Origin: Rhodocyclus gracilis
Lineage (GTDB): Bacteria > Pseudomonadota > Gammaproteobacteria > Burkholderiales > Rhodocyclaceae
DNA: 64,000 nt
NCBI RefSeq assembly: GCF_009617575.1
Contig: NZ_WIXJ01000002.1
Span: 310,001 to 374,000 of the forward strand
Direction: 5' to 3'
The notes below the pieces were generated by a model. It saw only the letters and a list, made by a program, of their open reading frames with translations, did no database searches and was not told the DNA's origin. Below, one piece after another: positions 34,186 to 45,808 of this stretch (the stretch's first letter is position 1; each line of letters starts with the position of its first letter). A program made the position numbers and the translations under genes.

Positions 34186-34816
34186 CCCACGTTTCCTTTC
34201 ACACCTCGTCAGGCGGCCACGCACGCTGCTTCTGGCTGCCCTGCTCTTCACCCTCCCGACCGCACAAGCGGCCGGAACGATCCTGGTTTTCGGCGACTCG
34301 CTCTCCGCCGGCTACGGCATTGCCCGCGACGCCGCCTGGCCCGCCTTGCTCGCCAAGCGTCTGGCAGAAAAGAAGCCGGAGTATAGCGTCGTCAATGCCA
34401 GCATTTCGGGCGAGACTACCGGCGGCGGCCGGGCGCGTATTGACGCCACCCTCACCCGCCATACCCCTGCCATCGTCATCATCGCGCTCGGCAGCAACGA
34501 CGGACTGCGCGGTCTGCCGGTCGCAACGCTACGCAGCAATCTGCTCGCCATGACCGACAGCGCCGAACGCGCGCACGCCCGCGTGCTGATCGTCGGACAA
34601 CGTCTGCCGCCCAATTACGGCAACTACGCCGAAGAATTCCATGCCGTCTTCAGCGAGGTAGCGCGCACGCGGAAAACCGCCTACGTTGATTTCCTGCTCG
34701 ACGGCGTCGCCAACGACCCGCAGCTCTTCCAGGCCGACAACCTGCACCCCGTCGCCGCCGCCCAGCCACGCCTGCTCGACAACGTCTGGCGCGGACTCGG
34801 CCCGCTCTTGCGCTAG
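34178..34816 (+). CDS. tesA: Arylesterase / acyl-CoA thioesterase I (SGNH hydrolase)
   Basis: A 212-residue periplasmic esterase. After a signal peptide (TLLLAALLFTLPTAQA) come the SGNH blocks: serine in FGDSLSAGYG, glycine in SGETTGGG, asparagine in LGSNDGLRG, and the Asp-His pair in DNLHPVAAAQ. The tesA-ybbA divergent pair is also found in E. coli. The ATG at 34178 opens the signal peptide, but no ribosome site is visible upstream. Confidence 0.93.
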   Translation: MSIPRFLSHLVRRPRTLLLAALLFTLPTAQAAGTILVFGDSLSAGYGIARDAAWPALLAKRLAEKKPEYSVVNASISGETTGGGRARIDATLTRHTPAIVIIALGSNDGLRGLPVATLRSNLLAMTDSAERAHARVLIVGQRLPPNYGNYAEEFHAVFSEVARTRKTAYVDFLLDGVANDPQLFQADNLHPVAAAQPRLLDNVWRGLGPLLR

Positions 34817-34965
34817 ACGACTCGCCGCGCCTTTTTCCAGCGTCTCGCCAGCCGTCTGGCGAACGCAAAAAAGCCGCGTGCGGGCAAGCATTTCCGGCGG
34901 GGAAATATGCTAGATTGCCGCCACACCAAACTCGTCCGACGTACCCTGCCATCAGGTAAACCACC

Positions 34966-37656
34966 ATGCTCGAACAGCACTATCTGACCAGCCTCTTTGA
35001 ACCTAAATCGGTTGCTGTCATCGGTGCTTCGGAGCGAGAGAACTCGGTCGGCGCCATCCTCTTCCGCAACATCGTCAGCGCCGGCTACAAGGGGCGCCTC
35101 TACCCGATCAACCCGCGCCACGAAACCGTTCAGGGCGTGCAGGCCTACAAGTCGATCGAAGAGATCGGCGCCCGCGTCGAACTGGCGGTGATCGCCACCC
35201 GACCACAACTGGTGCCCGGCATCGTCGAGCAGTGTGGGCGCAGCGGCGTCAAGAACGTCATCGTCATCACCTCCGGCTTCGCCGAGTCCGGCCATTCCGG
35301 CGCCGCGCTCGAACGCAAGATGATGGAGATCGCCCGCAGCTACAACGTGCGCGTGCTCGGCCCCAACTGTCTGGGCATCATCCGCCCCGAACTCGGCCTG
35401 AACGCCACCTTTGCCAGCGTGAACGCCGCCGCCGGCAATCTGGCGCTGGTCTCGCAGTCGGGCGCCATGTGTTCGTCGGTGCTTGACTGGGCCAAATCCA
35501 ACCGCGTCGGCTTCTCCACCGTCATCTCGCTCGGCAGCACCGCCGACGTCGATTTCGGCGAGATTCTCGACTACCTGATTTACGACAACCGCACGCACTA
35601 CATCCTGCTGTACGTCGAAGGCATCCGTAACGCCCGCCGCTTCATGAGTGCACTGCGCTCGGCGGCGCGCATCAAGCCGATCATCCTGCTCAAGGCCGGC
35701 CGCCACGCCGCTGGCTCGGCGGCGGTACAGACGCATTCGGGCATGATCGCCGGCTCCGATGTCGTCTTCGACGCCGCCGTGCGCCGCGCCGGTGTCGTGC
35801 GCGTCAAGAACGTCGGGCAACTCTTCTACGCCTCGAAGGCGCTTGCCTCGAAGTTCCGTCCGCTCGGCAAGCGTCTGGCGATCATTACCAACGGCGGCGG
35901 GCCGGGTGCCATGGCCGCCGACCGTGCCGGCGATCTCGACATTCCGCTCGCCGAACTCTCGCTGTCGACCATGCAGGCGCTCAACGCCGCCCTGCCGGCC
36001 AGCTGGTCGCACGGCAACCCGGTCGACATCGGCGGCGACGCGACGCCCGAACGCTATCGCGAAGCCATCCTCGCCGTGGCGCAGGACCCCGAAGTCGACG
36101 GCATGCTGGTGATGCTCTCGCCGCAGGCGATGACGCAGCCGATGGAAGTCGCCAAAGCGGTGATCGCCGCCAGCGATCAGACGGACAAGGCCATGCTCAC
36201 CTGCTGGATGGGCGAGGAACAGGTCGCCGAAGCGCGCCTGCTGATGGAAGACGCCGCCATCCCCGCCTTCCGCATGCCGGAAACGGCCGTCGAGCTGTAT
36301 TTCCACATCTCGACCTACTACCGCAACCAGAAACTGCTCCTGCAAACGCCGGAACCGACCTCGCGGCAGGTCCGCCCGGAGACCGAAGGGGCCAAGATGC
36401 TGGTCGAGGCCGTCCTGCAGGAACGGCGCAAAGTGCTCTCCGAAATGGAGTCGAAGGCCATCCTGCGTGCCTTCCGCGTGCCGGTGGCGCAGACCATGGT
36501 CGCGCGCACGCCGACCGAGGCGCTGCTGCTCGCCGAGCAGATCGGCTTCCCGATCGCCATGAAGGTCGACTCCCCGGACCTCGTCACCAAGACCGACGCC
36601 GGTGGCGTGCGCCTGAACCTGACCAACGCCTTGGCAGTGCGCAATGCCTATCACGACATCATCGAGACGGTGCAGAAGAAGCGCCCGCATGCGCGCATCA
36701 ACGGCGTCTCGATCGAGCCCTATCTCGACCGCCCGCATGGCCGCGAGCTGATGGTCGGCGTCGTCCGTGACCCGATTTTCGGGCCGGTGATCACCTTCGG
36801 CGCCGGCGGTGCTGACGTCGAAATCTTCAGCGACCGCGCCGTCGCCCTGCCGCCGCTCAACCGCTTTCTGGCGCAGGACCTGATTCGCTCGACCAAGGCT
36901 TCCCGCCTGCTCGGCGAATTCCGCAACATGCCGCCGATCAACCAGGAAGCGCTTGAAGAAGTCCTCCTCAACATCTCGGAGATGGTCTGTGAACTGCCGT
37001 GGTTGCAGGAACTCGACCTCAACCCGCTGATCGTCGACGAGCACGGCGCCATTGCCGCTGATGCGCGTATCGTCCTCGACTACATGCCCCCCTCCGGCGA
37101 CCGCTATTCGCACATGGCGATCCACCCCTACCCGGTGCATCTCATTCACGACTGGCAACTGCCGGATGGTCGCGTCGTCACCGTGCGCCCGATCCGGCCA
37201 GAAGACGCCGAGATGGAGCAGGATTTCGTCAAACGCATGTCCGACGAAAGCAAATACTTCCGCTTCATGGACACGCTGCGCGAACTGACGCAGGCGATGC
37301 TGGTGCGCTTCACACAGATCGACTACGACCGCGAAATGGCGCTGGTGGCAATCCTGCACAACGACGACGGTAAGGACGAAGAAATCGGCGTTGCCCGTTA
37401 CGTCACCAATCCGGATGGCGAATCGGTCGAATTCGCGCTGGCGATTTCAGACGACTGGCAAAAACACGGCATCGGCCGCAAGCTGATGACGGCGCTGATC
37501 GACTGCGCGCGCGCCAAGGGCTTCCGCACCATCGTCGGCGACGTACTGTCGCTCAATACCAAGATGTTCCGGCTGATGACAAGCCTCGGCTTCACCGTGC
37601 ATCCGCACCCCGAAGATCCGGCGGTCAAGCGGGTGGTCAAGCCGCTACAGGGCTGA
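34966..37656 (+). CDS. Protein lysine acetyltransferase (Pat/YfiQ type) with ADP-forming acetyl-CoA synthetase-like domains
   Basis: An 896-residue fusion. Residues about 1-460 resemble the CoA-binding and ligase domains of ADP-forming acyl-CoA synthetases (SVAVIGASERENSVG, GPNCLGI). About 480-700 is ATP-grasp-like (FPIAMKVDSPDLVTKTD), and a GNAT acetyltransferase occupies about 730-890 (acetyl-CoA loop QKHGIGRKLM). Enterobacterial Pat acetylates acetyl-CoA synthetase and other proteins. A histidine is kept in QTHSGMIAGSD, where ADP-forming synthetases carry their phospho-histidine, so ligase activity cannot be excluded. It is a single gene between tesA and the DUF3460 gene. Confidence 0.9.
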   Translation: MLEQHYLTSLFEPKSVAVIGASERENSVGAILFRNIVSAGYKGRLYPINPRHETVQGVQAYKSIEEIGARVELAVIATRPQLVPGIVEQCGRSGVKNVIVITSGFAESGHSGAALERKMMEIARSYNVRVLGPNCLGIIRPELGLNATFASVNAAAGNLALVSQSGAMCSSVLDWAKSNRVGFSTVISLGSTADVDFGEILDYLIYDNRTHYILLYVEGIRNARRFMSALRSAARIKPIILLKAGRHAAGSAAVQTHSGMIAGSDVVFDAAVRRAGVVRVKNVGQLFYASKALASKFRPLGKRLAIITNGGGPGAMAADRAGDLDIPLAELSLSTMQALNAALPASWSHGNPVDIGGDATPERYREAILAVAQDPEVDGMLVMLSPQAMTQPMEVAKAVIAASDQTDKAMLTCWMGEEQVAEARLLMEDAAIPAFRMPETAVELYFHISTYYRNQKLLLQTPEPTSRQVRPETEGAKMLVEAVLQERRKVLSEMESKAILRAFRVPVAQTMVARTPTEALLLAEQIGFPIAMKVDSPDLVTKTDAGGVRLNLTNALAVRNAYHDIIETVQKKRPHARINGVSIEPYLDRPHGRELMVGVVRDPIFGPVITFGAGGADVEIFSDRAVALPPLNRFLAQDLIRSTKASRLLGEFRNMPPINQEALEEVLLNISEMVCELPWLQELDLNPLIVDEHGAIAADARIVLDYMPPSGDRYSHMAIHPYPVHLIHDWQLPDGRVVTVRPIRPEDAEMEQDFVKRMSDESKYFRFMDTLRELTQAMLVRFTQIDYDREMALVAILHNDDGKDEEIGVARYVTNPDGESVEFALAISDDWQKHGIGRKLMTALIDCARAKGFRTIVGDVLSLNTKMFRLMTSLGFTVHPHPEDPAVKRVVKPLQG

Positions 37657-37738
37657 GGCCGGCATCCCGGCGGCCGATCGCCGTCGCTGGCGGCTCCCAG
37701 CACCCGACGCCGTGGGCGAACACCGGCGGCGCGGGAAA

Positions 37739-37759
37739 GCGGCGCGAATGACGCGCCGC
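37739..37759. terminator. GC-rich hairpin between convergent genes
   Basis: A perfect 8-bp stem (GCGGCGCG at 37739-37746 and CGCGCCGC at 37752-37759, loop AATGA) lies between the acetyltransferase gene and the minus-strand DUF3460 gene. No T tract; terminator role inferred. Confidence 0.4.
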
Positions 37760-37811
37760 AAGTAGAGCGTTGTGGAATGCGCGTTCTTGGCGCGCTCCTG
37801 GATACGCGTCG

Positions 37812-38006
37812 TTACTTGAAATTGACGTCGTACGGATAGCCGCAGTGCGCCTTGCGGCCCTCGGTGAAGGCGTCGATATCCTCCGCCTGCGAGGTTTTGC
37901 GGTCCCACCACAGCGCGCGGCCGCGCTTCTGTTCTTCAACCCATTCGGGGTTCTTCGCCAGCAGTTCGCGCATGAAGCGGGTGTGATCGGATTCGTAGCC
38001 AGCCAT
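37812..38006 (-). CDS. Small conserved protein, DUF3460 type
   Basis: A 64-residue protein, MAGYESDHTRFMRELL..., with the pattern ESDHTRF, NPEWVEEQKRGRALWWDR and a tyrosine-rich end (GYPYDVN) that I recognise as DUF3460, a small family of betaproteobacteria without assigned function. A good ribosome site (GGAGGG) precedes the ATG. It is its own transcription unit, with hairpins on both sides. Confidence 0.85.
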   Translation of the reverse strand: MAGYESDHTRFMRELLAKNPEWVEEQKRGRALWWDRKTSQAEDIDAFTEGRKAHCGYPYDVNFK

Positions 38007-38112
38007 GAAACGTCCCTCCAGAAAATCCGCCCGCGCCTGATACGCGAGGGGTGCTGATTCTATCCTGCCTCGCCAGCCAAGGCGATGCGGCCTGATGCGT
38101 GAAATCCGCCAC

Positions 38113-38145
38113 GAGGTTTCTCCACGGCCAGCATGGAGAAACCTC
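38113..38145 (-). terminator. Strong hairpin after clpB
   Basis: A perfect 12-bp stem (GAGGTTTCTCCA at 38113-38124 and its complement at 38134-38145, loop of 9) starts 26 bases past the clpB stop. No T tract follows. Probably the clpB transcript end. Confidence 0.6.
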
Positions 38146-38171
38146 AGACGGCCCTCAAGTCACGCAGACGC

Positions 38172-40757
<2,586 letters not shown>

Positions 40758-40791
40758 GGTGCATTCTCCGCAGTGAGTTCGAATGAGTTCC

Positions 40792-40821
40792 AGATGGGGT
40801 AGCGAGCGGCGAATTCAAGGG
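40792..40821 (-). promoter_or_regulatory. Sigma-32-type heat-shock promoter of clpB
   Basis: On the minus strand CCCTTGAA (40814-40821) and CCCCATCT (40792-40799) are separated by 14 bases, essentially the sigma-32 consensus. The -10 lies 34 bases before the clpB start. Confidence 0.85.
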
Positions 40822-40863
40822 TGCTGCGACGGTGCTGCGACGGCGCCGCGACAGCGCCGCGGC
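40820..40863. repeat. Four tandem 11-bp repeats between clpB and azlC
   Basis: Units GGTGCTGCGAC, GGTGCTGCGAC, GGCGCCGCGAC and AGCGCCGCGGC follow each other without gaps. The first two are identical. They touch the distal edge of the clpB -35 box and precede azlC. Confidence 0.75.
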
Positions 40864-40911
40864 CCATCCCCAGCGGCAGGCGCTGGCTCCAGCTGCGTTA
40901 CACTCAACGAC

Positions 40912-41709
40912 ATGCATCCGAAACTCGTCGAATTCCTTGCCGGCTGCCGTGACGAAGCGCCTCTGCAACTTGGCGTGCTGCCCTTTGGCATGATCTGCGG
41001 CATCGCCTCGCTCGCCGCCGGCATGCCGGCATGGCTGGCGCAACTGGCCTCCGCCATCGTTTTTTCCGGAGCGGCACAACTGGTCATCGTGCAGATGCTG
41101 GCCGTCGGCTCGGGCGCGGCACCGATTGGCCTCACCGCTGGCCTGCTGGGCGTGCGCCATGTGCTCTACAGCGTCTCCCTAGCCGATTATGTACGCCATC
41201 TGCCGCGCCGCTGGCGGCTTCTGCTTGCCTATCTGCTGACCGATGAAGCCTATGCCATCGCGATTCTGCGTTATCAGGCACAGACGGCTGCCGTCCACCA
41301 ATCCGTCCCCGGCACGCCCCCCGGCAACACCGCACCGGGGGCCACCGGCGACGCGGAAGGCTCACCAGTACGCGACCTGCGCCACTGGTACTTCTTCGGC
41401 TGTGGTCTGACCCTGTGGCTCACCTGGCAGGTATCGACCGCCATTGGCATCGTCTTTGGCGCGACCATTCCGGCCGACTGGGATATCGATTTCGCTGTGC
41501 CGCTCACCTTCATCGCCCTGCTCACCTTGCTCATACGCGAACGCGCCAATCAAGCGGCCGCCGCGGTCGCTGCGCTGGGCGCCTTGCTGCTGGCGGCGCT
41601 GCCTTACAACCTCGGCCTCGTCGGTGCGATCATCCTCGGCCTCATGGCCGGCGCGCTAAGCACACGACTCGCGCGCCGCACTCGCCTTGCGCGCGAGGCC
41701 AGCCAATGA
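40912..41709 (+). CDS. azlC: Branched-chain amino acid exporter large subunit (AzlC family)
   Basis: A 265-residue inner-membrane protein of the AzlC/YgaZ family, which with AzlD exports branched-chain amino acids. The conserved opening APLQLGVLPFGMICGIAS and the LLGVRHVLYSVSLA and LTDEAYAI segments are present. A hydrophilic loop of about 35 residues (about 122-157, rich in Pro, Gly, Ala) is longer than usual. I chose the ATG at 40912, since the frame upstream is not family-like. Its stop overlaps a 12-codon frame that leads into azlD. Confidence 0.9.
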   Translation: MHPKLVEFLAGCRDEAPLQLGVLPFGMICGIASLAAGMPAWLAQLASAIVFSGAAQLVIVQMLAVGSGAAPIGLTAGLLGVRHVLYSVSLADYVRHLPRRWRLLLAYLLTDEAYAIAILRYQAQTAAVHQSVPGTPPGNTAPGATGDAEGSPVRDLRHWYFFGCGLTLWLTWQVSTAIGIVFGATIPADWDIDFAVPLTFIALLTLLIRERANQAAAAVAALGALLLAALPYNLGLVGAIILGLMAGALSTRLARRTRLAREASQ

Positions 41710-41744
41710 GCACGATCAGCAAAATGAACACAGGCACACAATGA
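41706..41744 (+). CDS. 12-codon linker open frame between azlC and azlD
   Basis: The ATG at 41706 overlaps the azlC stop (ATGA) and the frame reads MSTISKMNTGTQ. Its own stop overlaps the azlD ATG at 41741, again as ATGA. The sequence CAATGAGCAC occurs at both junctions, which suggests a small duplication of the coupling site. Whether the peptide is made, or only carries ribosomes from azlC to azlD, is unknown. Confidence 0.35.
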   Translation: MSTISKMNTGTQ

Positions 41745-42064
41745 GCACCGTCTCCTTGCTACTACTGCTCGTCGGTGTCGGAGCGGTGACCTTCCTGTAC
41801 CGCTATTCGATGATCGGCCTCTTTGCCAGCCGGAAGCTCCCCGACAGCGTGCGCGCACTGTGCCGACATATTGCACCCGCCAGCTTCGCCGCCCTGTGCG
41901 CCAGCGCACTGTTCATCCAGCATGGCGAAGTTACGCTTGGTTTCGATTCTCCCCGGACGTGGGCGGCGCTCATCGCGGCGCTGGTCGCCTGGCACACGCG
42001 CAACGTCATCGCCACGATCATCACCGGCATGCTGGCCTTGACCCTGCTCAAGCTGATCCTCTGA
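41741..42064 (+). CDS. azlD: Branched-chain amino acid exporter small subunit (AzlD family)
   Basis: A 107-residue membrane protein with four hydrophobic segments, the AzlD partner of AzlC. It has the family's FLYRYSMIGLF and PASFAALCASALF segments and ends at a hydrophobic C-terminus. The ATG at 41741 aligns with the first membrane helix; upstream in-frame codons are hydrophilic. Confidence 0.88.
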   Translation: MSTVSLLLLLVGVGAVTFLYRYSMIGLFASRKLPDSVRALCRHIAPASFAALCASALFIQHGEVTLGFDSPRTWAALIAALVAWHTRNVIATIITGMLALTLLKLIL

Positions 42065-42120
42065 GACGCCAGACACGCGCGTCTCCCGCGGGCGAGCTGT
42101 GCGTAACGAACAGCCCGACC

Positions 42121-42342
42121 TCAGTCGCGCCGGCGCGAGCGCAATGGCGTCAGCAGGGAAGACAGGCCGTTATGGTCGAGTTCCTGCATCAGCGCCAACA
42201 ACTGCCCCAGTTTCCCCGGCGGGAAGCCCTCGCGGGCGAACCAGTTGAGGTAATTGCCCGGCAAATCCGCCAGCAGGCGGCCTTTGTATTTACCAAATGG
42301 CATGGTGTAGGTCACCAATAACTGCAGATCTTCCGGATTCAT
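42121..42342 (-). CDS. Small conserved protein, DUF3820 type
   Basis: A 73-residue protein with the pattern MPFGKYKGRLLADLPGNYL, then WFAREGFPPGKLG, which I recognise as DUF3820. The family has no settled function; the core resembles a small module found in some exonucleases. It is convergent with azlD. Confidence 0.85.
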   Translation of the reverse strand: MNPEDLQLLVTYTMPFGKYKGRLLADLPGNYLNWFAREGFPPGKLGQLLALMQELDHNGLSSLLTPLRSRRRD

Positions 42343-42600
42343 TGCGTCGCACGTTACCCAAAACGGTTGTTGCCCGCCGTCCTGCCGGGAAGCAAGGGCA
42401 TGATCATACTAAGTAAATAGGAATTTAAGCCCATGCCTACCAAAGAACGGGTAGCCAAAAAGAAAGATTAGCGCGGTCGCCGATGAGCGAGCTGCCGCGA
42501 CATTAGCGATACACAAATAAACGGCACAAACTTAACTTGCGGCGACCGGGGGATTCTGATATTTAATCGCCTTTGCAAAAAAACCTGATGGGTCATCACT
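42343..42600. other. Intergenic region between DUF3820 and dksA
   Basis: Holds the dksA promoter candidate (42537-42565). A 12-codon Lys-rich frame (MPTKERVAKKKD) at 42433-42471 is too short to support. Nothing else was recognised. Confidence 0.4.
42537..42565 (+). promoter_or_regulatory. Putative dksA promoter
   Basis: TTGCGG (42537-42542) and TATTTA (42560-42565) are 17 bases apart, 35 bases before the dksA ATG. Both boxes are imperfect. Confidence 0.4.
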
Positions 42601-43023
42601 ATGGCAACAGAATTGCGAACTCCCCTTGCCCCTTACGTCGCCGAGCCCGGCGAGGAATACATGAACAGCAAGCAGCTGGCGCATTTCCGGGCCATTCTTC
42701 AAGGCATCAAGGACGATCTCATTACTGACATCGAGCGCACCGTGCACACGATGCAGGATGAAGCCACCGTCTTTGCCGACCCCAATGACCGCGCCAGCCA
42801 GGAAACCGATATCGCCATCGAGCTGCGCAACCGCGACCGCGAACGCAAGCTGATCAAGAAAATCGACGAAGCGCTCGGTACCATCGACAGCGGCGATTAC
42901 GGCTACTGCGCCAGTTGCGGTGTCGAAATCGGCATCAAGCGACTGGAAGCCCGGCCGACCGCCACGCTCTGCATCGATTGCAAAACGCTGGAAGAAGTGC
43001 GCGAACGTCAGGTCGCCAAATAA
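42601..43023 (+). CDS. dksA: RNA polymerase-binding transcription factor DksA
   Basis: DksA enters the RNA polymerase secondary channel and potentiates ppGpp. The 140-residue protein has the coiled-coil tip motif DPNDRASQE and a four-cysteine zinc finger (CASCG and CIDC, 17 residues apart). Length fits the DksA1 class with all four cysteines, so it should be zinc-dependent. It is transcribed alone and ends in a bidirectional terminator. Confidence 0.95.
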   Translation: MATELRTPLAPYVAEPGEEYMNSKQLAHFRAILQGIKDDLITDIERTVHTMQDEATVFADPNDRASQETDIAIELRNRDRERKLIKKIDEALGTIDSGDYGYCASCGVEIGIKRLEARPTATLCIDCKTLEEVRERQVAK

Positions 43024-43071
43024 GCCTCTGAAACGGCCGGCGGCAGTGCCGCCGCTCCGCCAGCCGCATAA

Positions 43072-43100
43072 AAAAAGGGACGCGTGAAGCGTCCCTTTTT
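43072..43100 (+). terminator. Bidirectional terminator between dksA and pnp
   Basis: A 7-bp GGGACGC/GCGTCCC stem flanked by A5 and T5, loop GTGAA. It serves dksA on the plus strand and pnp on the minus strand. Confidence 0.88.
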
Positions 43101-43140
43101 CATGCACGGGAATTCAGGCGAATTCCCGTGGCTTCACGAC

Positions 43141-45273
43141 TCAGACTGCCGGCGCCGTACCCGCTGCCGTCGCCGCCGCAGCGGCTTCTTCCGCCGCCAG
43201 AGCCTTCATCGACAAACGGACGCGACCCTTTTCGTCGGCTTCGAGGACCTTGACGCGAACCTTCTGGCCTTCCTTGAGGTAGTCGGAGACCTGATTGACG
43301 CGCTCGTTGGCGATCTGCGAAATGTGCAGAAGACCATCGCGGCCCGGCAGAATGCTGACGATGGCGCCAAAGTCGAGGAGCTTCAACACGGTGCCTTCGT
43401 AGACCTTGCCCACTTCAACATCGGCGGTGATCGCCTCGATCCGGCTCTTCGCCGCATCGGCTGCCTCGCCGCTGACCGAAGCGATGGTGATCGTACCGTC
43501 GTCCTGAATGTCGATGGTCGTGCCGGTCTCTTCAGTGATGGCACGGATTACCGCACCGCCCTTGCCGATCACGTCACGGATCTTTTCCGGATTGATCTTC
43601 ATCACGTACAGACGCGGTGCATAGGTCGACACTTCCGTGCGGTGACCCGACATCGCGTTCTGCATCTTTTCAAGGATGTGCAGACGGGCTTCCTTGGCCT
43701 GCGCCAGCGCGACCTGCATGATTTCCTTGGTGATGCCCTGAATCTTGATATCCATTTGCAGGGCCGTGATACCACCGTCGGTACCTGCGACCTTGAAGTC
43801 CATATCGCCGAGGTGATCTTCGTCGCCGAGGATGTCGGTCAGCACCGCGAAACGGTTGCCTTCCTTGATCAGGCCCATGGCGATACCGGCGACGTGCGAC
43901 TTCAGCGGCACACCGGCGTCCATCAGCGCCAGCGAGCCGCCGCAGACGGAAGCCATCGAGCTGGAGCCATTCGATTCGGTGATTTCCGACACGATGCGCA
44001 TGGTGTAGGAGAAGTCTTCTGCCTTCGGCAAAACAGCCACCAGCGCGCGCTTGGCGAGACGGCCGTGACCGATTTCACGACGCTTCGGCGAGCCAACACG
44101 ACCACATTCGCCGGTCGCGTAGGGAGGCATGTTGTAGTGCAGCATGAAGCGGTCGCGGTACTCACCGGCGAGAGCGTCGATGATCTGCTCATCACGGCCC
44201 GTGCCCAGCGTGGCAACGACCAGCGCCTGCGTTTCACCACGGGTGAAGAGCGCGGAACCGTGGGCGCGCGGCAGCACGCTGTTACGCACGCAGATCGGGC
44301 GCACGGTACGCGTGTCACGACCATCGATACGCGGCTCGCCAGCCAGGATGCGGCTACGAACGATCTTGGCTTCGATGTCGAAGAAGAGGTTCTTGATGGT
44401 GTTGGCGTCCGGCGCATCGTCACCGGCGGTCAGGGTTTCCACTGCGTTGGCGGCGATTTCCTTGACGCGCTGGCTGCGCTGTTGCTTGCTGGTAATGCGA
44501 TAGGCTTCTTGCAGATCGGCTTCGACCAGCGCGTTGAGGCGAGCAATCAGCGCTTCGTCGCGCGGCGCGGCTTCCCACTCCCATTCCGGCTTGCCGGCTT
44601 CTTCAACGAGATCGTTGATGGCGTTGATTGCTGCTTGCATCTGCTCGTGACCAAACACCACGGCGCCGAGCATGACGTCTTCGGAGAGTTCCTTCGCTTC
44701 GGATTCGACCATCAGCACAGCCGATTGCGTCCCGGCGACCACCAGATCCAGCTGGCTTTCCTTGACTTGCGACAGGGTCGGGTTGAGCACGTACTGGCCG
44801 TTGAGGTAACCAACGCGCGCGGCACCGATCGGGCCGTTGAACGGAATGCCGGAGATCGCCAGCGCAGCCGACGCACCGATCAGCGCGGGGATGTCAGGAT
44901 CGATTTCCGGGTTGAGCGACATGACCGTCGCGACCACTTGCACTTCGTTGTAGAAGCCTTCCGGGAAGAGCGGGCGCAGCGGACGGTCGATCAGGCGCGA
45001 CGTCAGCGTTTCCTTTTCGGAAGGACGGCCTTCACGCTTGAAGAAGCCACCGGGGATCTTGCCGGCCGCGTAGGTCTTTTCGACGTAATCGACGGTCAGC
45101 GGGAAGAAATCCTGACCGGGCTTGGCTTGACGGGCCCCCACGACGGTGACCAGCACCACCGTGTCGTCCACCGACACCAGAACCGCGCCACTTGCCTGAC
45201 GGGAGATTTCGCCGGTTTCGAGCGTGACCTGATGGGCACCGTAAGCAAAAGTTTTCTTGGCGACGTTAAACAT
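43141..45273 (-). CDS. pnp: Polyribonucleotide nucleotidyltransferase
   Basis: PNPase is the phosphorolytic 3'-5' exoribonuclease of the degradosome. The 710-residue trimeric enzyme has two RNase PH domains ([20 protein letters not shown]; the catalytic DGDMDF-like [12 protein letters not shown]), a KH domain ([16 protein letters not shown]) and an S1 domain near the C-terminus. AAGGG precedes the ATG. It lies 168 bases after rpsO, the usual order; an imperfect hairpin at about 45414-45437 follows rpsO. Confidence 0.97.
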   Translation of the reverse strand: MFNVAKKTFAYGAHQVTLETGEISRQASGAVLVSVDDTVVLVTVVGARQAKPGQDFFPLTVDYVEKTYAAGKIPGGFFKREGRPSEKETLTSRLIDRPLRPLFPEGFYNEVQVVATVMSLNPEIDPDIPALIGASAALAISGIPFNGPIGAARVGYLNGQYVLNPTLSQVKESQLDLVVAGTQSAVLMVESEAKELSEDVMLGAVVFGHEQMQAAINAINDLVEEAGKPEWEWEAAPRDEALIARLNALVEADLQEAYRITSKQQRSQRVKEIAANAVETLTAGDDAPDANTIKNLFFDIEAKIVRSRILAGEPRIDGRDTRTVRPICVRNSVLPRAHGSALFTRGETQALVVATLGTGRDEQIIDALAGEYRDRFMLHYNMPPYATGECGRVGSPKRREIGHGRLAKRALVAVLPKAEDFSYTMRIVSEITESNGSSSMASVCGGSLALMDAGVPLKSHVAGIAMGLIKEGNRFAVLTDILGDEDHLGDMDFKVAGTDGGITALQMDIKIQGITKEIMQVALAQAKEARLHILEKMQNAMSGHRTEVSTYAPRLYVMKINPEKIRDVIGKGGAVIRAITEETGTTIDIQDDGTITIASVSGEAADAAKSRIEAITADVEVGKVYEGTVLKLLDFGAIVSILPGRDGLLHISQIANERVNQVSDYLKEGQKVRVKVLEADEKGRVRLSMKALAAEEAAAAATAAGTAPAV

Positions 45274-45441
45274 TATTCCCTTTCTTATGAGTTCGGCGCG
45301 CGCGCACCCACGACCCCGGTACGCTTATTGACCGACGCGCCAATGACAGAAACGACAACAGCGGCACAGCCCGACATGAGCTGGCCGCTGTCCTCGATGC
45401 GAAGCATCTGCAATCCCGTCCGCGAAAGCGAGCGGGAGGTC

Positions 45442-45711
45442 TTACTTGCGCAGGCCCAGACGTTCGATCAGCGCGCGATAGCCTTCGGCATTCGTACGCT
45501 TGAGATAGTCGAGGAGCTTGCGACGACGGCTCACCATGCGCAGCAGACCGCGACGCGAGTGGTGATCCTTGACGTGCTCTTTGAAGTGACCCGTGAGGTC
45601 ATTGATACGCGCGGTCAGCAGGGCCACCTGAACTTCAGGAGAACCGGTATCGCCGGCCACACGTTGAAAATCTGACATGATTTGCGCTTTTTGCGCGACG
45701 TTGATCGCCAT
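45442..45711 (-). CDS. rpsO: 30S ribosomal protein S15
   Basis: The 89-residue primary-binding protein of the 16S central domain, starting [17 protein letters not shown] and containing the diagnostic [17 protein letters not shown] and HSRRGLL segments. Length equals the family norm with the ATG at 45711. Confidence 0.97.
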   Translation of the reverse strand: MAINVAQKAQIMSDFQRVAGDTGSPEVQVALLTARINDLTGHFKEHVKDHHSRRGLLRMVSRRRKLLDYLKRTNAEGYRALIERLGLRK

Positions 45712-45784
45712 ATTCAAACTCGCTTTCTAAAAAACGACGCCGCCCCGGTTTGATAGAGCCAGCGCCAGATGGATAAAAGTAATG

Positions 45785-45802
45785 CTCGCTTGGCGAAGCG
45801 AG
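45785..45802 (-). promoter_or_regulatory. Hairpin at the 5' end of the rpsO leader
   Basis: A perfect 7-bp stem (CTCGCTT and AAGCGAG, loop of 4) begins right at the expected rpsO transcription start. S15 is known to bind its own leader in several bacteria; a role here is only inferred. Confidence 0.4.
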
Positions 45803-45808
45803 GCGCGA

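Noticed and set aside
42433-42471. 12-codon Lys-rich frame upstream of dksA
   Set aside because: No clear ribosome site, no overlap with dksA and too short to separate from chance.
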